A DNA stretch of 64,000 nt from positions 1-64,000 of the forward strand of contig NMRB01002166.1 of the NCBI GenBank assembly GCA_002633025.1, in the 5' to 3' direction. Under the pieces are notes generated by a model. That model was not told where the DNA came from, ran no database searches, and saw nothing but the letters and a program-made list of their open reading frames with translations. The position numbers and the translations under genes were made by a program. Position 1 is the stretch's first letter, and the number at the start of each line of letters is the position of its first letter. Below, piece by piece: positions 1 to 12,898 of this stretch. The DNA is from Notospermus geniculatus. Its lineage: Eukaryota; Nemertea; Pilidiophora; Heteronemertea; Lineidae.

Positions 1-136
1 ATCTAAAAGCACTTAAATTGTCAAATTTTTCGGGGGGAGGGCCCCCAGACCCCCCGTTTAGGCTTCACTTTTTCGCTGCTCACCAACTTTGTCGAGCTAC
101 GCCCCCCCCTTTCTGTGAATCCTGGATCCGGCCCTG
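1..136. repeat. Right-end fragment of a CAG...CTG-bordered DNA transposon
   Basis: The sequence ends with GGATCCGGCCCTG, the inverse of the CAGGCGCGGATCCAG start of the complete element at 344-623. Both share the C-rich and G-rich blocks just inside the ends. The left part lies before the window. Predicted ORFs here run through GC-rich repeat and are not credible genes. Confidence 0.55.
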
Positions 137-343
137 GTCTGAAGGATATCCCTTTTTCAAAATACATGTAGTTCACTTGCCTGTTCATTTTGTTGCGCAA
201 TATTCGCAGACTACGCTGCAGTGCCAGAGTGGCACTGATAGAGTTAATCGACATTACCATATTGCTGCGGGTTGCTTCTTGATGAAGTGTGGCTATCCCG
301 TCAGTAAAACCACAGGATTGAGAAGACTGTTGTACATGCGTAC

Positions 344-623
344 CAGGCGCGGATCCAGAGGGGGGCCGAGGGGGCCGCGGCCCCCCCTATTTTTGGAACA
401 CCAACCAAAAACGGGTCACTAACTCCGAAAAAATGAGCAAATAGATGAGGAAATCATGCCCCCAGATGCTTGGAAATCGTATCTAATGCATCTGGAATTC
501 AAAATTTTCTGGGGGAGGCACCCAGACCCCCCGTTCTGGCTCCGCGCCTTGCGACTCTACTCCGTCAGCCTGTGGCTGATGGTGACCGGCCCCCCGTATT
601 CCAAAATCCTGGATCCGCCCCTG
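344..623. mobile_element. MITE with CAGGCGCGGATCCAG ends and 5-bp target duplication
   Basis: The ends are inverted: CAGGCGCGGATCCAG on the left and CTGGATCCGCCCCTG on the right. The element is flanked by CGTAC at 339-343 and again at 624-628, a 5-bp target-site duplication. It has no coding capacity. CAG-start ends with a 5-bp duplication suggest a hAT-like (hAT5-type) non-autonomous element; that assignment is inference. Related ends occur at 1-136, 8852 and 49121-49171. Confidence 0.7.
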
Positions 624-628
624 CGTAC

Positions 629-2328
629 CTGGTCGGCAGTCTTTATGGAGATCTATCTTTCTTACTCCATTGCAACTTTACTATAGGTAATCATAATCTG
701 AGGAAATATTTGTTTTTATCGTAAGTCGATGTGTCCATCTTGCCGTTTGTAGACGCAGCAATGTGTTTTATTTGTCATGTTTGTGTGGGCTGTGGTCAAT
801 CATTTGCCACTGCTGCTGCTGCTGCCATGGGTTGGGTCTCAAACTGACTTCACATGTTCACCATTGAGTATTAAACACTTGTTACATTGTATAATTGACT
901 CCCAGGTCCGTTCTGTGGGCTGATTATTCAAAAGATCAATAGTGACAATCGATAGTAACTTAACCCATTTATGCACAAAGAATCAACCATCACGTCATCA
1001 AAATACCAGATCATTGATGCACCTTCATTCCACAAGGTGAAGGCCTAGCAAACGGCGACACGGATGTGCCCACTTCAGTGCCCAAGATCAAGATGGCCCG
1101 TCATTTCCTTGGGAGACGCCCATCGAGATGACAGCAGGCTAATTGTCCTATTTTGGTGTCATCTGCTTTATTCCAGCCAACAACCACAGAAACGGATAAA
1201 ACAAATCTGTTGTGTTGTCTGTTGGCTCCACCCCATTTCTACATGTGTGCAGACAACAATGTTCATTTAATTACCATTCGACTAATTAGCACCGATTAAT
1301 TCATGACCCTGGCTGCGAAAATATTGATCAGACTTGCCTACAGGTCCGTCAGGCAATGGTAAATGTAAACGGGCATTTAACAACACACTTGTTCAATACC
1401 GGTATATGTATGCAAGTCGAGAATTGAATGATCTGCAGTTTCGCGACAAGTTCGGTTGCCTCCGAGATTAACGGTATGGATACAGCCAAATGCTTGGGCC
1501 TGCACCTAACACACCAGATGTAGCCTACATGGGTTTTGAAACTGTGCTAGGATCAAGCCCACTGAAGCTTTTTGCTGGCGGGAGTCTAGCATGTGACAGA
1601 CGAGACCTCGTCTCTGTCATCGGTGTAAAAGTAAACGTCGGGCGGCTGTGAACTGTCAACAGCATGATGGGAAGGCGATTGATTAACCTAAATTGAGGAA
1701 GTGACCAATTTGCACTCCGATATTTGACCTAACATTTCGAGCATGGATTGCTGAACTGCCTTCCATACCAATTAAGATTTTCCTCTTCTGATGTGTCCGA
1801 GGAGGTTACCTCCATAAGAGCACCTTTGCAGATGTATCTCCACGTAATGACTAAGAACAACGATTTGTGGCCTAATCGAACTTTATTCTCTTGCAATTCA
1901 CAGAAATGTTACCTGAAAATATACTCGCAAGTATGTATAAAGGTAAAAATTGGAAGGGAACCATGTTAGAAAGTTACTTTTTCGCTCTGCGCACTCAACA
2001 CTTGCCGTCTCGGCATCTCTGAACTACTGCCACGTCGTGGAAGCCACCTGCTGCGAATGGGAAACTTGCGCATCAATACCTTGCATAGACATCAAATGGG
2101 TGCTAGCATCCGGAAAACTCATGAAGGATAGTAGGTTTGTGTCATTTGCAGGTGGGAACACCGGTTACACGGAAACGGAGTAGGCCTATTCACAAGTTAA
2201 AATGCTCCTTCAGAAAATGTCGGAGCAACGTTGTAAATTGCTAGTGATGTGCATGCAAAATTTGTTTCTAAAACTGGTGAATCAAACGTTGCCTCCTGAG
2301 AACGGATTCAGTGCGTTCGCCCTGTAGT
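629..2328. other. Intergenic spacer, no gene seen
   Basis: Only short ORFs without recognisable domains are present, and no RNA gene was recognised. The right part is downstream of the minus-strand tubulin gene. Confidence 0.5.
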
Positions 2329-2334
2329 TTTATT
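2329..2334 (-). terminator. Candidate polyadenylation signal of the beta-tubulin gene
   Basis: TTTATT on the plus strand reads AATAAA on the minus strand, about 400 bp past the tubulin stop codon at 2739-2741. It is the best-placed canonical hexamer I saw downstream of that gene. Confidence 0.4.
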
Positions 2335-2738
2335 AAAATGAGATTCGTTGAGCATCAGTTTTCGTAGTTCAGTAGAAAGTATCACAGAAGCCAAAAAAAA
2401 AGAAATGCGAAGTAAAAGAATTGAAGTTACTGATAGGCATTTTACTGGGAGATGATCTTCGTCTAAGCCATCAGGAGGAACAACCCACATGCCCGTTTCT
2501 ACCCAGGAGCCAACGGCGGAGTGTTGACATCCCCAATAATCTACGGGTCAGGCGGATTCCTTCTAGGCCTATACCTTAGACAAAATTCATTACCCAAATC
2601 ACTTTGCACTTTTTGTACGATCCCTATAGCAGAATTTGCAACAAAAGGGCCTTGTCGATGGAATCGTGACTAGAAACAATAATTATCTGACTCAGCGTTA
2701 CATCGTTCAGTTACTATTCTGCTTCTTAATTAGGTAAT

Positions 2739-4900
<2,162 letters not shown>

Positions 4901-4984
4901 GTTAGAAGCTGTTGGAGAGAAGCCGGATGGATGTTGACGCAAGGTATCCTATGTGCAAAGTGAGAGGAATGTAGGCTTGGTCCG

Positions 4985-4992
4985 CTTATATA
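4985..4992 (-). promoter_or_regulatory. TATA box of the beta-tubulin gene
   Basis: The minus strand reads TATATAAG here, 85-92 bp upstream of the start codon. This would place transcription start near 4955 and give a short 5' leader of about 55 nt. Confidence 0.65.
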
Positions 4993-5420
4993 CTGGGTCG
5001 CGGTACCCTATTCTAACACATGACGGAACTAGAAGGTTGTTACATCTGCATAGCTCGTCACTGGTGTGAATACCATCTAATTATTAGCACCGACATGTGA
5101 TTATTTAATAGCACCGACATTACGTAGTCCTGGCGTGAACGACCAATTCAAACCAAAGGGCCAACGACCTATGACCGTCGTTCAACCAAGATAAAGAGGC
5201 AAGCTGAAAAAATTGCAAGGAAATGTCATGGCACGCCGAATAGAATGTTCAGCATGCCCAGTTTTGTCCCTGAACCACATTTATGCGTCAGAATTTTGTT
5301 CACGAACAGGTGTTACATCTGCCAATGTTGCTGTGTGTCAATGTTTCCCCTTATTGTTTGGGAAACGCTGACAGATAGATCGGCACGTTTCTCTGTGTGT
5401 CTCCTATTGTCAAGTCGCAG
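4993..5420. other. Spacer upstream of beta-tubulin
   Basis: No gene is recognised. The segment around 5070-5120 contains a short duplicated phrase (TTAGCACCGACAT-like). It probably holds upstream control sequence of the tubulin gene, but no specific site is identifiable. Confidence 0.35.
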
Positions 5421-5430
5421 CTTATTCCGG

Positions 5431-5595
5431 TGGACAATACGAAGGGAACACTCACAGATGGGGACATTCAAAAACGTTACACCTGTGGACAATACGAAGG
5501 GAACACTCACAGATGGGGACATTCAAAAACGTTACACCTGTGGACAATACGAAGGGAACACTCACAGATGGGGAACATTCAAAAACGCTACACCG
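5431..5595 (+). repeat. 55-bp tandem repeat, three units
   Basis: Units start at 5431, 5486 and 5541 with TGGACAATACGAAGGG. The period of 55 is not a multiple of 3, so each reading frame cycles through all three phases. This gives several overlapping ORFs that repeat GNTHRWG and HSQMG phrases. No function is assigned. Confidence 0.9.
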
Positions 5596-5827
5596 CCATA
5601 TTTTGCTCATTATTGGACTTTGGGCGTGCCCCTCCTCTTGCACACTCCATATAAGCGTTGATACTTCATGAACGATAGGCTACCCGTATTTTACGTGAAT
5701 GGAGTTGCAGCAGGTGCTTAAAAGTATTGGCCCCTGGAATGTCATGCTGGATGGATTTTCAAACAGATCATTGTGGCCACTGCCTTAATTTCCCATGAAG
5801 CGTTATGACGGCGAACATTAGATATTA

Positions 5828-5961
5828 GGGAGGTTTAGAAATCAAACGATAAACGTAAACGTTAACGACAACGTTATTTTTGTACCGAAAATGCAATATA
5901 CAATCTGGTTAATGTGTATATGAAAAATAACGTTGTCGTAAAGTTTACATCTAAACCTCCC
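5828..5961. mobile_element. GGGAGGTTTAGAAATC-type MITE, copy 1
   Basis: The ends are inverted (GGGAGGTTTAGA...TCTAAACCTCCC) and flanked by TA on both sides, consistent with a Tc1/mariner-type non-autonomous element. The right inverted repeat carries an internal deletion relative to 7706-7853. Confidence 0.75.
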
Positions 5962-6270
5962 TAATATGGCGGTCCCGACAATGAAAAGGAAAATATATGT
6001 AATGCCCGGGATGTAATGACTCATTTACTCAACCTGCTACCGAATGCCAGACGTAATCCGTTGATTTGAACAATGGAAAATCATTAGTAGAACGTAATGG
6101 GACCTGCATGATGTCGGACGTTACCATGACAACCAGTCTTCGTTGCAAATGCACAATGTTCTTAATACATGTAAACATAAATCTGAATGTGAATGACTGG
6201 TCGCACAAAGGCCAGTTCCATGGATTGCCACTAGGGAATGAGCTCAGCTATAGGTAGCCCCCCGCCTTAA

Positions 6271-6412
6271 AGCAAGGTTCATTGGCACACGGAATTGGTC
6301 CGGTTCATGTCCGTAAAAAAATCTATCAAATGGACTTAGCGTTGTCGTATCCGGAAAACTAGGGGCAAACGGACTGGAAACGGATCGGATCCGTGTGCCA
6401 ATGAACCTTGCT
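6271..6412. mobile_element. PIF/Harbinger-type MITE with TAA duplication
   Basis: The termini AGCAAGGTTCATTGGCACAC and their inverse match over about 23 bp. TAA lies at 6268-6270 and 6413-6415. A 3-bp TWA duplication is the hallmark of PIF/Harbinger elements. It is non-coding. Confidence 0.75.
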
Positions 6413-6669
6413 TAACAATGGCTTCACGGTCGTGAATCCACTTGAAGCCTTTGTTAATCAGTGTTTTCGTATACCGTATACTTCTATGTAACGGAAGCCT
6501 TTAGGAGACACACTGGCACACAGAAACACCGGTAGATGTAACACATGGCCGTTGCGGAAACTCACTTCTGTTGAAATAATAGTAAGAAGGGGAAGTGAAT
6601 TCTGACTATCTCTCTCTGCGTAGTTGGACCGTTATGATTCATCTCTCACCATAACATGATCCACAGTTA

Positions 6670-7023
6670 TGGCACGCCAAAGTGGAATTTTTTCAAGATG
6701 TTGAACAAATTTTTTCAAGATGTTGAAAGATTTTTTTCAAGATGTTGAAAAAAATTTTTGAAGATGTTGAAAAAAATTTTTGAAGATGTTGAACGAAATT
6801 TTTCAAGATGTTGAAAGATTTTTTTCAAGATGTTGAAAAAAAATTTTCAAGATGTTGAACGATTTTTTTCACAAGATAGACGTATTTTCAGTGTTGACAT
6901 GTGTTTGAAAATGTTGTCAATGTTTTTTGGAAGTTGACACATGTTTGAAAATTGTTGTCGGGTATTTCACAAATGTTGACAATGTTTTTCACAGGATTGA
7001 ATAAATTCCACTTTGGCGTGCCA
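6670..7023. mobile_element. MITE with TGGCACGCCAAAG ends and internal 21-bp repeats
   Basis: The ends TGGCACGCCAAAGTGGAA and their inverse are flanked by TA at 6668-6669 and 7024-7025. The interior is an array of about eight TTTTTTCAAGATGTTGAA units followed by diverged ATGTTGACA copies. It is a mariner-type non-autonomous element by its TA duplication. Confidence 0.75.
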
Positions 7024-7305
7024 TACACAGTCGCCGATATCATCATTACACGTTTTAGATTTTATCTTCCGAAATATTAATCCAATAATTTTGGTGAAAT
7101 AATTTGTCGTATCGCAGCCCGTCGTCTCCCAGTTCGCACAATTCGGTCCAAAAACCTGACTGTTATGCGTTCTTTCATTCCATTAGGCGGAAGGTGTAAC
7201 GAGAGTAGCCACCGTGCCCATAAGATTGAACCCTGAGGGTATCATAGGGGATGCTGGAACTGGAGGCGGTCTCGTTAAGAGTAAGAATTTAAAGACTTAT
7301 TCCGG

Positions 7306-7470
7306 TGGACAATACGAAGGGAACACTCACAGATGGGGACATTCAAAAACGTTACACCTGTGGACAATACGAAGGGAACACTCACAGATGGGGACATTCA
7401 AAAACGTTACACCTGTGGACAATACGAAGGGAACACTCACAGATGGGGAACATTCAAAAACGCTACACCG
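7306..7470 (+). repeat. 55-bp tandem repeat, three units (second array)
   Basis: Same unit, same copy number and the same single-base variant in the third unit as the array at 5431-5595. The array was therefore duplicated as a block, not amplified independently. Confidence 0.9.
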
Positions 7471-7705
7471 CCATTTTTTGCTCATTATTGGACTTCGGGC
7501 GTACCCCTCCTCTTGCACACTCATTATAAGCGCTGATACTTCATGATGAACGATAGGCTACCCGTATTTTACGTGAATGGAGTTGCAGCAGGTGCTTAAA
7601 AGTATTGGCCCCTGGAATGTAATGCTGGATGGATTTTCAAACAGATCATTGTGGCCACTGCCTTAATTTCCCATGAAGCGTTATGACGGCGAACATTAGA
7701 TGTTA

Positions 7706-7853
7706 GGGAGGTTTAGAAATCAAACGATAAACGTAAACGTTAACGACAACGTTATTTTTGTACCGAAAATGCAATATACAATCTGGTTAATGTGTATATG
7801 AAAAATAACGTTGTCGTAAAGTTTACATTTATCGTTTGATTTCTAAACCTCCC
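7706..7853. mobile_element. GGGAGGTTTAGAAATC-type MITE, copy 2
   Basis: Complete version: ~26-bp termini GGGAGGTTTAGAAATCAAAC and inverse, flanked by TA. A third, diverged copy is at 29838-29986. Confidence 0.8.
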
Positions 7854-8307
7854 TAATATGGCGGTCCCGACAATGAAAAGGAAAATATATGTAATGCCCG
7901 GGATGTAATGACTCATTTACTCAACCTGCTACCGAATGCCAGACGTCAATCCGTTGATTTGAACAATGGAAAATCATTAGTAGAACGTAAAGGGACCTAC
8001 ATAATGTCGGACGTTACCATGACAACCAGTCTTCGTTGCAAATGCACAGTATTCTTACATGTAAACATGAACATTGTACAGCAATATCGTAATTTAATAT
8101 TGAAAATATGTACTGCTACATGAATGACGCGAGGTGTGGTATGTAGGAATGATCAATGTAGCAGTGACAGAAATCACAATTCTTGTTTTTAGCACTACCT
8201 TTAAAATTAAAAAATCCGAAATTTGAATGTAGCAACCAGATTTTAAAAAGTCTGTTTTATTCCATTCCCACTAACTTAATAATTCCCACTTTAAATAATA
8301 GAGTGTT

Positions 8308-8425
8308 AAGGGTATTTTTAGTAAATATCGATGATGTTTTTCAGAACGCAGTGCGTTAGTATTGCCTCGATATTTTACATGCTCGACTTAAGAATGCAAA
8401 GCGACATCTATATTATAATTGACGG
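8308..8425. other. Orphan copy of the receptor upstream block
   Basis: This stretch (GTATTTTTAGTAAATATCGATGATG and following) matches the sequence upstream of receptor genes R1-R3 (near 12655, 16500 and 22365). No receptor gene lies on its downstream (left) side, so it marks a lost or rearranged repeat unit of the array. Confidence 0.7.
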
Positions 8426-8602
8426 TGGGGCTTTAACTTCGAACACGAACTCCTCCGTGGTTTCTGATCAAAATGGCACCATTTTCACAGGAAGTGTTGA
8501 AAATGACATGGGGGTGCCCCTTTAGCGGGTGGCATTACATTTTTTTACCCTTAAGCGAATAAAATGCAGGAAGAAACTTCCAATGATTTGCAATACCCAC
8601 TA

Positions 8603-8677
8603 GCCTGGTTTCGCTGGCCACCGTGTAGATGGCGCTGCGTACGCAACACCATCTACACGGTGGCCGACGGAACCAGG
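8603..8677. mobile_element. 75-bp palindromic mini-MITE
   Basis: Two ~31-bp arms (CCTGGTTTCGCTGGCCACCG and inverse) surround a short loop, with TA on each side (8601-8602, 8678-8679). It would fold as a near-perfect hairpin. Confidence 0.65.
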
Positions 8678-8851
8678 TATAATGCATTGTCTTCAACCAG
8701 GCAGGGTGATCAGAAAATAGGAACTTCAACATATAAAACTGCTGCCATCTGCTTCCCATAAGCCTAGATTATTGTCCGAGGAGTTGGCCCCCACTAAACA
8801 TTTTCCTCCCACACAGAGACGTGCAGCAAAATGCCATCCTCTGGCAACATG

Positions 8852-8880
8852 CAGGCGCGGATTTAGGGGGGGGGGGNGCG
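8852..8880. repeat. Left end of a CAGGCGCGGATTT transposon, broken at N8877
   Basis: CAGGCGCGGATTTAGGGG matches the left terminus of the element at 344. It runs into a G homopolymer and a single N, so the remainder is probably missing from the assembly. Confidence 0.5.
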
Positions 8881-9245
8881 CACCGGGCGCGCGCCCCCCT
8901 ATTTTCTGCAGGCCATAATTTTTTCAAACATGCATTTTCCGCGGCACACTACAAATGCCATGCACGCCACTTCCCGCCATACCTACACAGCCCTCTCACG
9001 TGCGTACCGATCACTTACCCTCGGAGCCGTGCTTCAGAACAGATGAGGACCGCATTTATGACACAACCAGCAGCCCATGCGGAGGCTATGTGATGATCAT
9101 GGCGGAGAAACGAAAACAACTCACTTTGTTCGACAGTTTCTCAAGAAAAAAAGGTTTGCATGCCTTAAATCAATGACTAAATGTGATCCTGTTCATGCAT
9201 CCTGTGAATGTGCTCGCCACGGGTACCATGCTAGTTATAATAATG

Positions 9246-9808
9246 CTGGAGTGGTTATTGTTGTCCTGTGTCCACAAAACGTGTACCCAGGTTCGATGTC
9301 GTCAAGTGAAATTGTACCCTGGGTCCACTTTCTTGTTACAAACTGTACCCAGGTTCTGATTTACAGACCAGGGACGAGCTCGTTCTCAAGATCTTGTCGT
9401 ATACGTGAATTAGCGTGCGTTGGTTCCACGGTCCTCCACCGGGTGGTACTGTTGCTATGACACATGATCAGACACACCCATCATGGCCGTGCACACATAC
9501 ATGGGAATGACACGTTTTCTTGTCCAGTTGGCTAGTTGATTAACTTTCTCTGTAATCATCCGACATTGAAAACTGTCCAGCTAGTCAAAAACAAAATTAT
9601 TTCAACTTCTCTTCCTTCACTTTTTGCGCGGCCATCTTGCATGCACAATATCAAGTGACTTCACTGAGAACAGCCTCGTCCCGCGGTCTCTAAATCAGAA
9701 CCTGGGTAAAGTTTGTAACAAGAAGGTGGACCCAGGGCACAATTTCACTTGACGACATCGAACCTAGGTACACTTTATGTGTACCCAGTACGACAATAAC
9801 CCCTTCAG
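9246..9808. mobile_element. Long-inverted-repeat MITE (CTGAAGGGGTTATTGTCGT family), copy 1
   Basis: Arms of about 150 bp are inverted and share TACCCAGGTTCGATGTCGTC, AAGTGAAATTGTACCCTGGG and TTGTTACAAACT. The same family lies at 22475-22987 and, diverged, at 54643-55018. Long arms and the 9-11 bp duplication of the third copy suggest a Mutator-like non-autonomous element. Its right flank matches the flank of the copy beside R4, so it was carried along when the array duplicated. Confidence 0.75.
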
Positions 9809-9904
9809 ACATAGTAATCCTACCCTGTCATATCATTCATGCGGTCCCCCGTCTTTCAGTGGTAATGAACTCCATCGTCTAGGCTACATGCTTCACCGTT
9901 GGTT

Positions 9905-10480
9905 GTTGGTCTCTATGGCTGCCGCGAACTGGTGTGACATTTGAGGCACCATGACCATTTTCCTCTCATTAATTCCTTCATTCCTTTTACAAATACAGCT
10001 CGAAATTTTGCCCCGCTGACACAATAAAGTAAGAAATTGATTGCGTGGTTCGAATATGTCATGGCCCGAGAGGAAAATCGAAGGAGGAAACTGAAAGCAA
10101 TTCGTTTCGCAGTTTCATATCTAAACGACGTCAACGGGCATCAATGCTTCTGGGAAATAGATGCGTTCGATTGCGGCATAAATTTGGTTCAGCATTGCAA
10201 GAAGGATGAAGACGATGCTTACGACGACCAACATTGTGGTTACACTTCCGAGATTTGAATCTTTCCGAGCTTGCTCATCCAACATGGCCCGCCTTTTCTT
10301 TTTGTTAAAAAGCAGCTCTGAGACAATGACTGCATTGCATATTGCGATTCCGATGAAGGGTATACCCCGGCGTATTGCAATACCTGTAAAGGTATGAGAC
10401 CATAATAAATAAAATTTATAACAGGACCATTGTCTGGGCTGGCATCACAATAGCCGATATTAAGGATAATTTTACAAGTA
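9905..10480 (-). pseudogene. GPCR pseudogene, R4-type 3' half
   Basis: The translation resembles R4 from about TM5 to the C-terminus (RYETAKRIAFSFLLRFS, NHAINFLLYC, KWSWCLK). A 2-bp deletion near 10120 shifts the frame between TM6 and TM7, and homology fades at about 10480, so TM1-TM4 are absent. Confidence 0.85.
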
Positions 10481-10880
10481 CACTAGGATCATAAACGTTC
10501 ATTAGAAAACAACTAGACGCACCCGAAAAATGGGTGACTGTCGTGATAATAATTCTGATAACACCAAAGATTGATGTAGGCCTAGAGAGTGTGGTCTGTC
10601 ACTCTTTCGCTCTCTGCTCTGGAATCATCCGACATCAATCACCACGACGACGATTCATGGATGGTTGTTTAGCAGTATAAACTAAACATGATAAATACTA
10701 AGTAGGCTAAAGCCGCCCTATAGGCCTAGTAATAGTAGTGGAGAGCACTGCATAGGTTCTTCGTGGGTTGTACAGATTACTGTTGTGTTGTGAAGCAGCC
10801 CAAAGACATTCATGACATCGTACATGTATTGCACCTCTAGTGAATGTACGGACATGACGGACGGACATCGACTTGGGTTA
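10481..10880. other. Spacer between the pseudogene and the R1 3' flank
   Basis: No ORF or RNA gene is supported. From about 10785 the sequence matches the 3' flanks of R2 and R3 (TGTGAAGCAGC, GACATTCATGAC, CGACTTGGGTTA). Confidence 0.5.
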
Positions 10881-11143
10881 CATTCTTAGCCAAAAAGGTT
10901 CTTTAGGGGTTCTTTGTGCTACACCAGAGGAACCCCAAGGTTCTATATAGAACCTTCTGTAAAGAACCCGAAAGGGTTCCATATAGAACCTTTCTGTCGC
11001 CAAAGAACCCATAAAGGTTCCAGTTAGAACCCTTTTCTGAGGGAAAGGTTCTATCTCGAACCTCTAAAGGTTCTTAAACAACCCGAGGGTTCTTAAATCA
11101 GAGGGTTCTCCTGGTGTGGCACCAGCCTTTTCGGCTAAGAGTG
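10881..11143. mobile_element. MITE with CATTCTTAGCC ends, empty site known
   Basis: Imperfect termini CATTCTTAGCCAAAAAGG and CCTTTTCGGCTAAGAGTG are flanked by TA (10879-10880, 11144-11145). The interior repeats GGTTCTATATAGAACC-like palindromes. The R2 and R3 3' flanks read GGGTTATGATTA across this point without an insert, so the empty site confirms the boundaries. Confidence 0.85.
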
Positions 11144-11243
11144 TATGATTAACTATACTTCGACTACGTGTGCATTCGTAAACGTTTCACCATTTTTGGA
11201 TGATCAAGGACTGATACGGGCTGTCGTGAGGTTCCCGACAGCC

Positions 11244-12293
11244 TCAACCTTTTCTACCGAAGAACTGCCTCATTTGTTTCGCAAACACTGCCCGAAAATT
11301 TGCCCCACTAAAACAATAGAGAAGAAAATTAATAGCGTGATTCAGATATGTCAGGGCGTGGGTTGAATAACGAAGCAGGTGGCCCAGGGCTACTCGTTTA
11401 AAAGTATCATACCGGAAGTCATTTATAACGGGATTCAGCTCTGGCAAGTAAATAGGTACAATTCCCATATAAAGAACGTTCGGCAATGCAAGAATGAGGA
11501 AGAAAATGCTAACGGCGACCAACATTGTTGTCACACTTCCGAGATTCCAATCTTTCGAAGCTTGCTCATCCAACATGGCTCGCCTTCTCCTTTTGTTGAC
11601 AAGCAGCGCCGAGATGATGACAATATTGCATGCGGCGATTCCGATGAAGGGTATAACGGCGTACATTGCCATGCGTATGTAGGCCCATTCGTTGAAGTAA
11701 AATGCCTCATACTGTGAATTGACTGGACCCGCAGCACAATAACCCAAATGTAGATTAATTTCGAAGTATATAAGACAGTGAGAATTCAAGGAAAGGAGGA
11801 AGGTGAATACACCAGTAAGTATGAAACATACGCACTTCTTAGAGATGAGAAATCGGGCCTTTAAAGGAAACAGTACGCATATCAACCTCTCCAATGTGAG
11901 CATTAAGATGCACCATGACGAGAACATCACCGTGAACTCCGTCAGAAAGCCATGGGTCTTACACAGGAAATCCGATTGCATTCGTATTTGGATTCCGTAG
12001 CCAATATTAAGAACGAAGTCAAGACAGCCAACGTAGAGGACGGCTAGATCAGTGACAGAAAGAGTCATCAGGAGGATACGGGTGGAGATGCTACCCATTT
12101 TTCCACTGGATACCACCAACATCGTCATGAAATTAAAAACTGTACCAAATACAATTATTACAGGGCCAATGTAGGCCACAATAAACCATGCGACATTGGC
12201 TTCCCAGATGTCGTATTCTAGCAATCGTAAAAGGGAATAGTAAATTTTGTCTGCAGTCGTTTTAGACGATACAGGATTGGCCATAGTTGTCAA
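11244..12293 (-). CDS. Class A (rhodopsin-type) GPCR, receptor R1
   Basis: Single-exon 349-residue receptor with seven hydrophobic segments (TM1 ~35-60, TM2 ~72-96, TM3 ~111-138, TM4 ~153-175, TM5 ~205-232, TM6 ~253-278, TM7 ~305-328). Visible hallmarks are D82 in TM2, the C111-C186 pair for the extracellular disulfide, E135-R136-L137 in place of DRY, P215 in TM5, P271 in TM6, and N322-F-L-L-Y326 in place of NPxxY. The tail is short and basic. The layout resembles invertebrate neuropeptide receptors of the FMRFamide-receptor-like group; the ligand is unknown. The start MTTMANPVSSKTT is conserved in R2 and R3, which supports it. R1 is one of a tandem array on the same strand and shares both flanks with R2 and R3. 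It would signal through G proteins at the plasma membrane. Confidence 0.9.
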   Translation of the reverse strand: MTTMANPVSSKTTADKIYYSLLRLLEYDIWEANVAWFIVAYIGPVIIVFGTVFNFMTMLVVSSGKMGSISTRILLMTLSVTDLAVLYVGCLDFVLNIGYGIQIRMQSDFLCKTHGFLTEFTVMFSSWCILMLTLERLICVLFPLKARFLISKKCVCFILTGVFTFLLSLNSHCLIYFEINLHLGYCAAGPVNSQYEAFYFNEWAYIRMAMYAVIPFIGIAACNIVIISALLVNKRRRRAMLDEQASKDWNLGSVTTMLVAVSIFFLILALPNVLYMGIVPIYLPELNPVINDFRYDTFKRVALGHLLRYSTHALTYLNHAINFLLYCFSGANFRAVFAKQMRQFFGRKG

Positions 12294-12780
12294 ACTACAC
12301 GTATGAAGGAGTTAGAAAGCATGGTACCACATAAACCACAGTCAAAACTACCTCTTCGAATATAATCACAGACAGATGTCTGTATTCTGCTGTATCCCTT
12401 AGGTATTTGTTTTTCGCACTTCAATCGCAGGAGAATGATTCCATGTCTTGGCAACGTTCCAGTTGAAAGACACTTGCTGGTGTCCCTTTTTGAAGCTAAT
12501 GCGCCGGCGGCTATCTCACTTTTTCGCAGTTGAAGATTTATACACATTCTTGGATCATATTTACTAGATACAAATGTGGCAACAGCGGAATGAGCCGAGA
12601 ACAATGGTGAATCATGCATGTACCATATTTGTATTTGATTCATCGCTCAGTAGAAGGGTATTTTTAGTAAATATCAATGATGTTTTTGAGAACGCAGAGC
12701 ATACGTATTGCTTCGATATTTAAATGTCCGACTTAAGAAGGAAAAGCTACATTATAGTAATGCTGAAGGGGTAATTGCAA
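12294..12780 (-). promoter_or_regulatory. Conserved upstream block of receptor R1
   Basis: This region is shared almost base for base with the upstream regions of R2 (16133-16640) and R3 (21995-22474), and partly with R4 (near 24703). It probably contains the promoter and 5' leader. No TATA box is clear. ORFs in it (such as 12290-12643) are not conserved as protein. Confidence 0.45.
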
Positions 12781-12898
12781 ACTCGCTAGCCCAGCGGTAC
12801 GGCGTTCCGTGTTTTCGGTTTGCTCCACTTGTACCACTGGCTTCATACGCCCTTATCACTCTGCTGCGAATGAGCAGAGTGAATAAAAAACTGATATA

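Larger units (their letters stand above)
5421..6180. repeat. Direct duplication, copy 1
   Basis: This segment is nearly identical to 7296-8072 in the same orientation. Both copies carry three 55-bp tandem units, a unique stretch and one MITE. Inside the MITE, copy 1 lacks about 16 bp that copy 2 keeps. Confidence 0.85.
7296..8072. repeat. Direct duplication, copy 2
   Basis: Second copy of 5421-6180, about 1.9 kb away. It contains its own three 55-bp units (7306, 7361, 7416) and the more complete MITE. The two MITEs between the copies (6271-6412 and 6670-7023) are not part of the duplicated sequence. Confidence 0.85.

Noticed and set aside
5431-5595. CRISPR-like array
   Set aside because: The units are contiguous tandem copies without unique spacers, in a eukaryotic genome.
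5245-5661. Overlapping ORFs across the 55-bp tandem repeats here and at 7214-7546
   Set aside because: All frames stay open because the unit has few stops and a period of 3n+1. The peptides only echo the repeat and match no family.
8603-8677. microRNA precursor
   Set aside because: The hairpin is the right size, but TA duplications at both ends and near-perfect arms fit a mini-MITE better. No small-RNA evidence is available.
12290-12643. 117-codon ORF upstream of R1
   Set aside because: The same DNA upstream of R2 and R3 has indels that break this frame, so it is conserved as DNA and not as protein.
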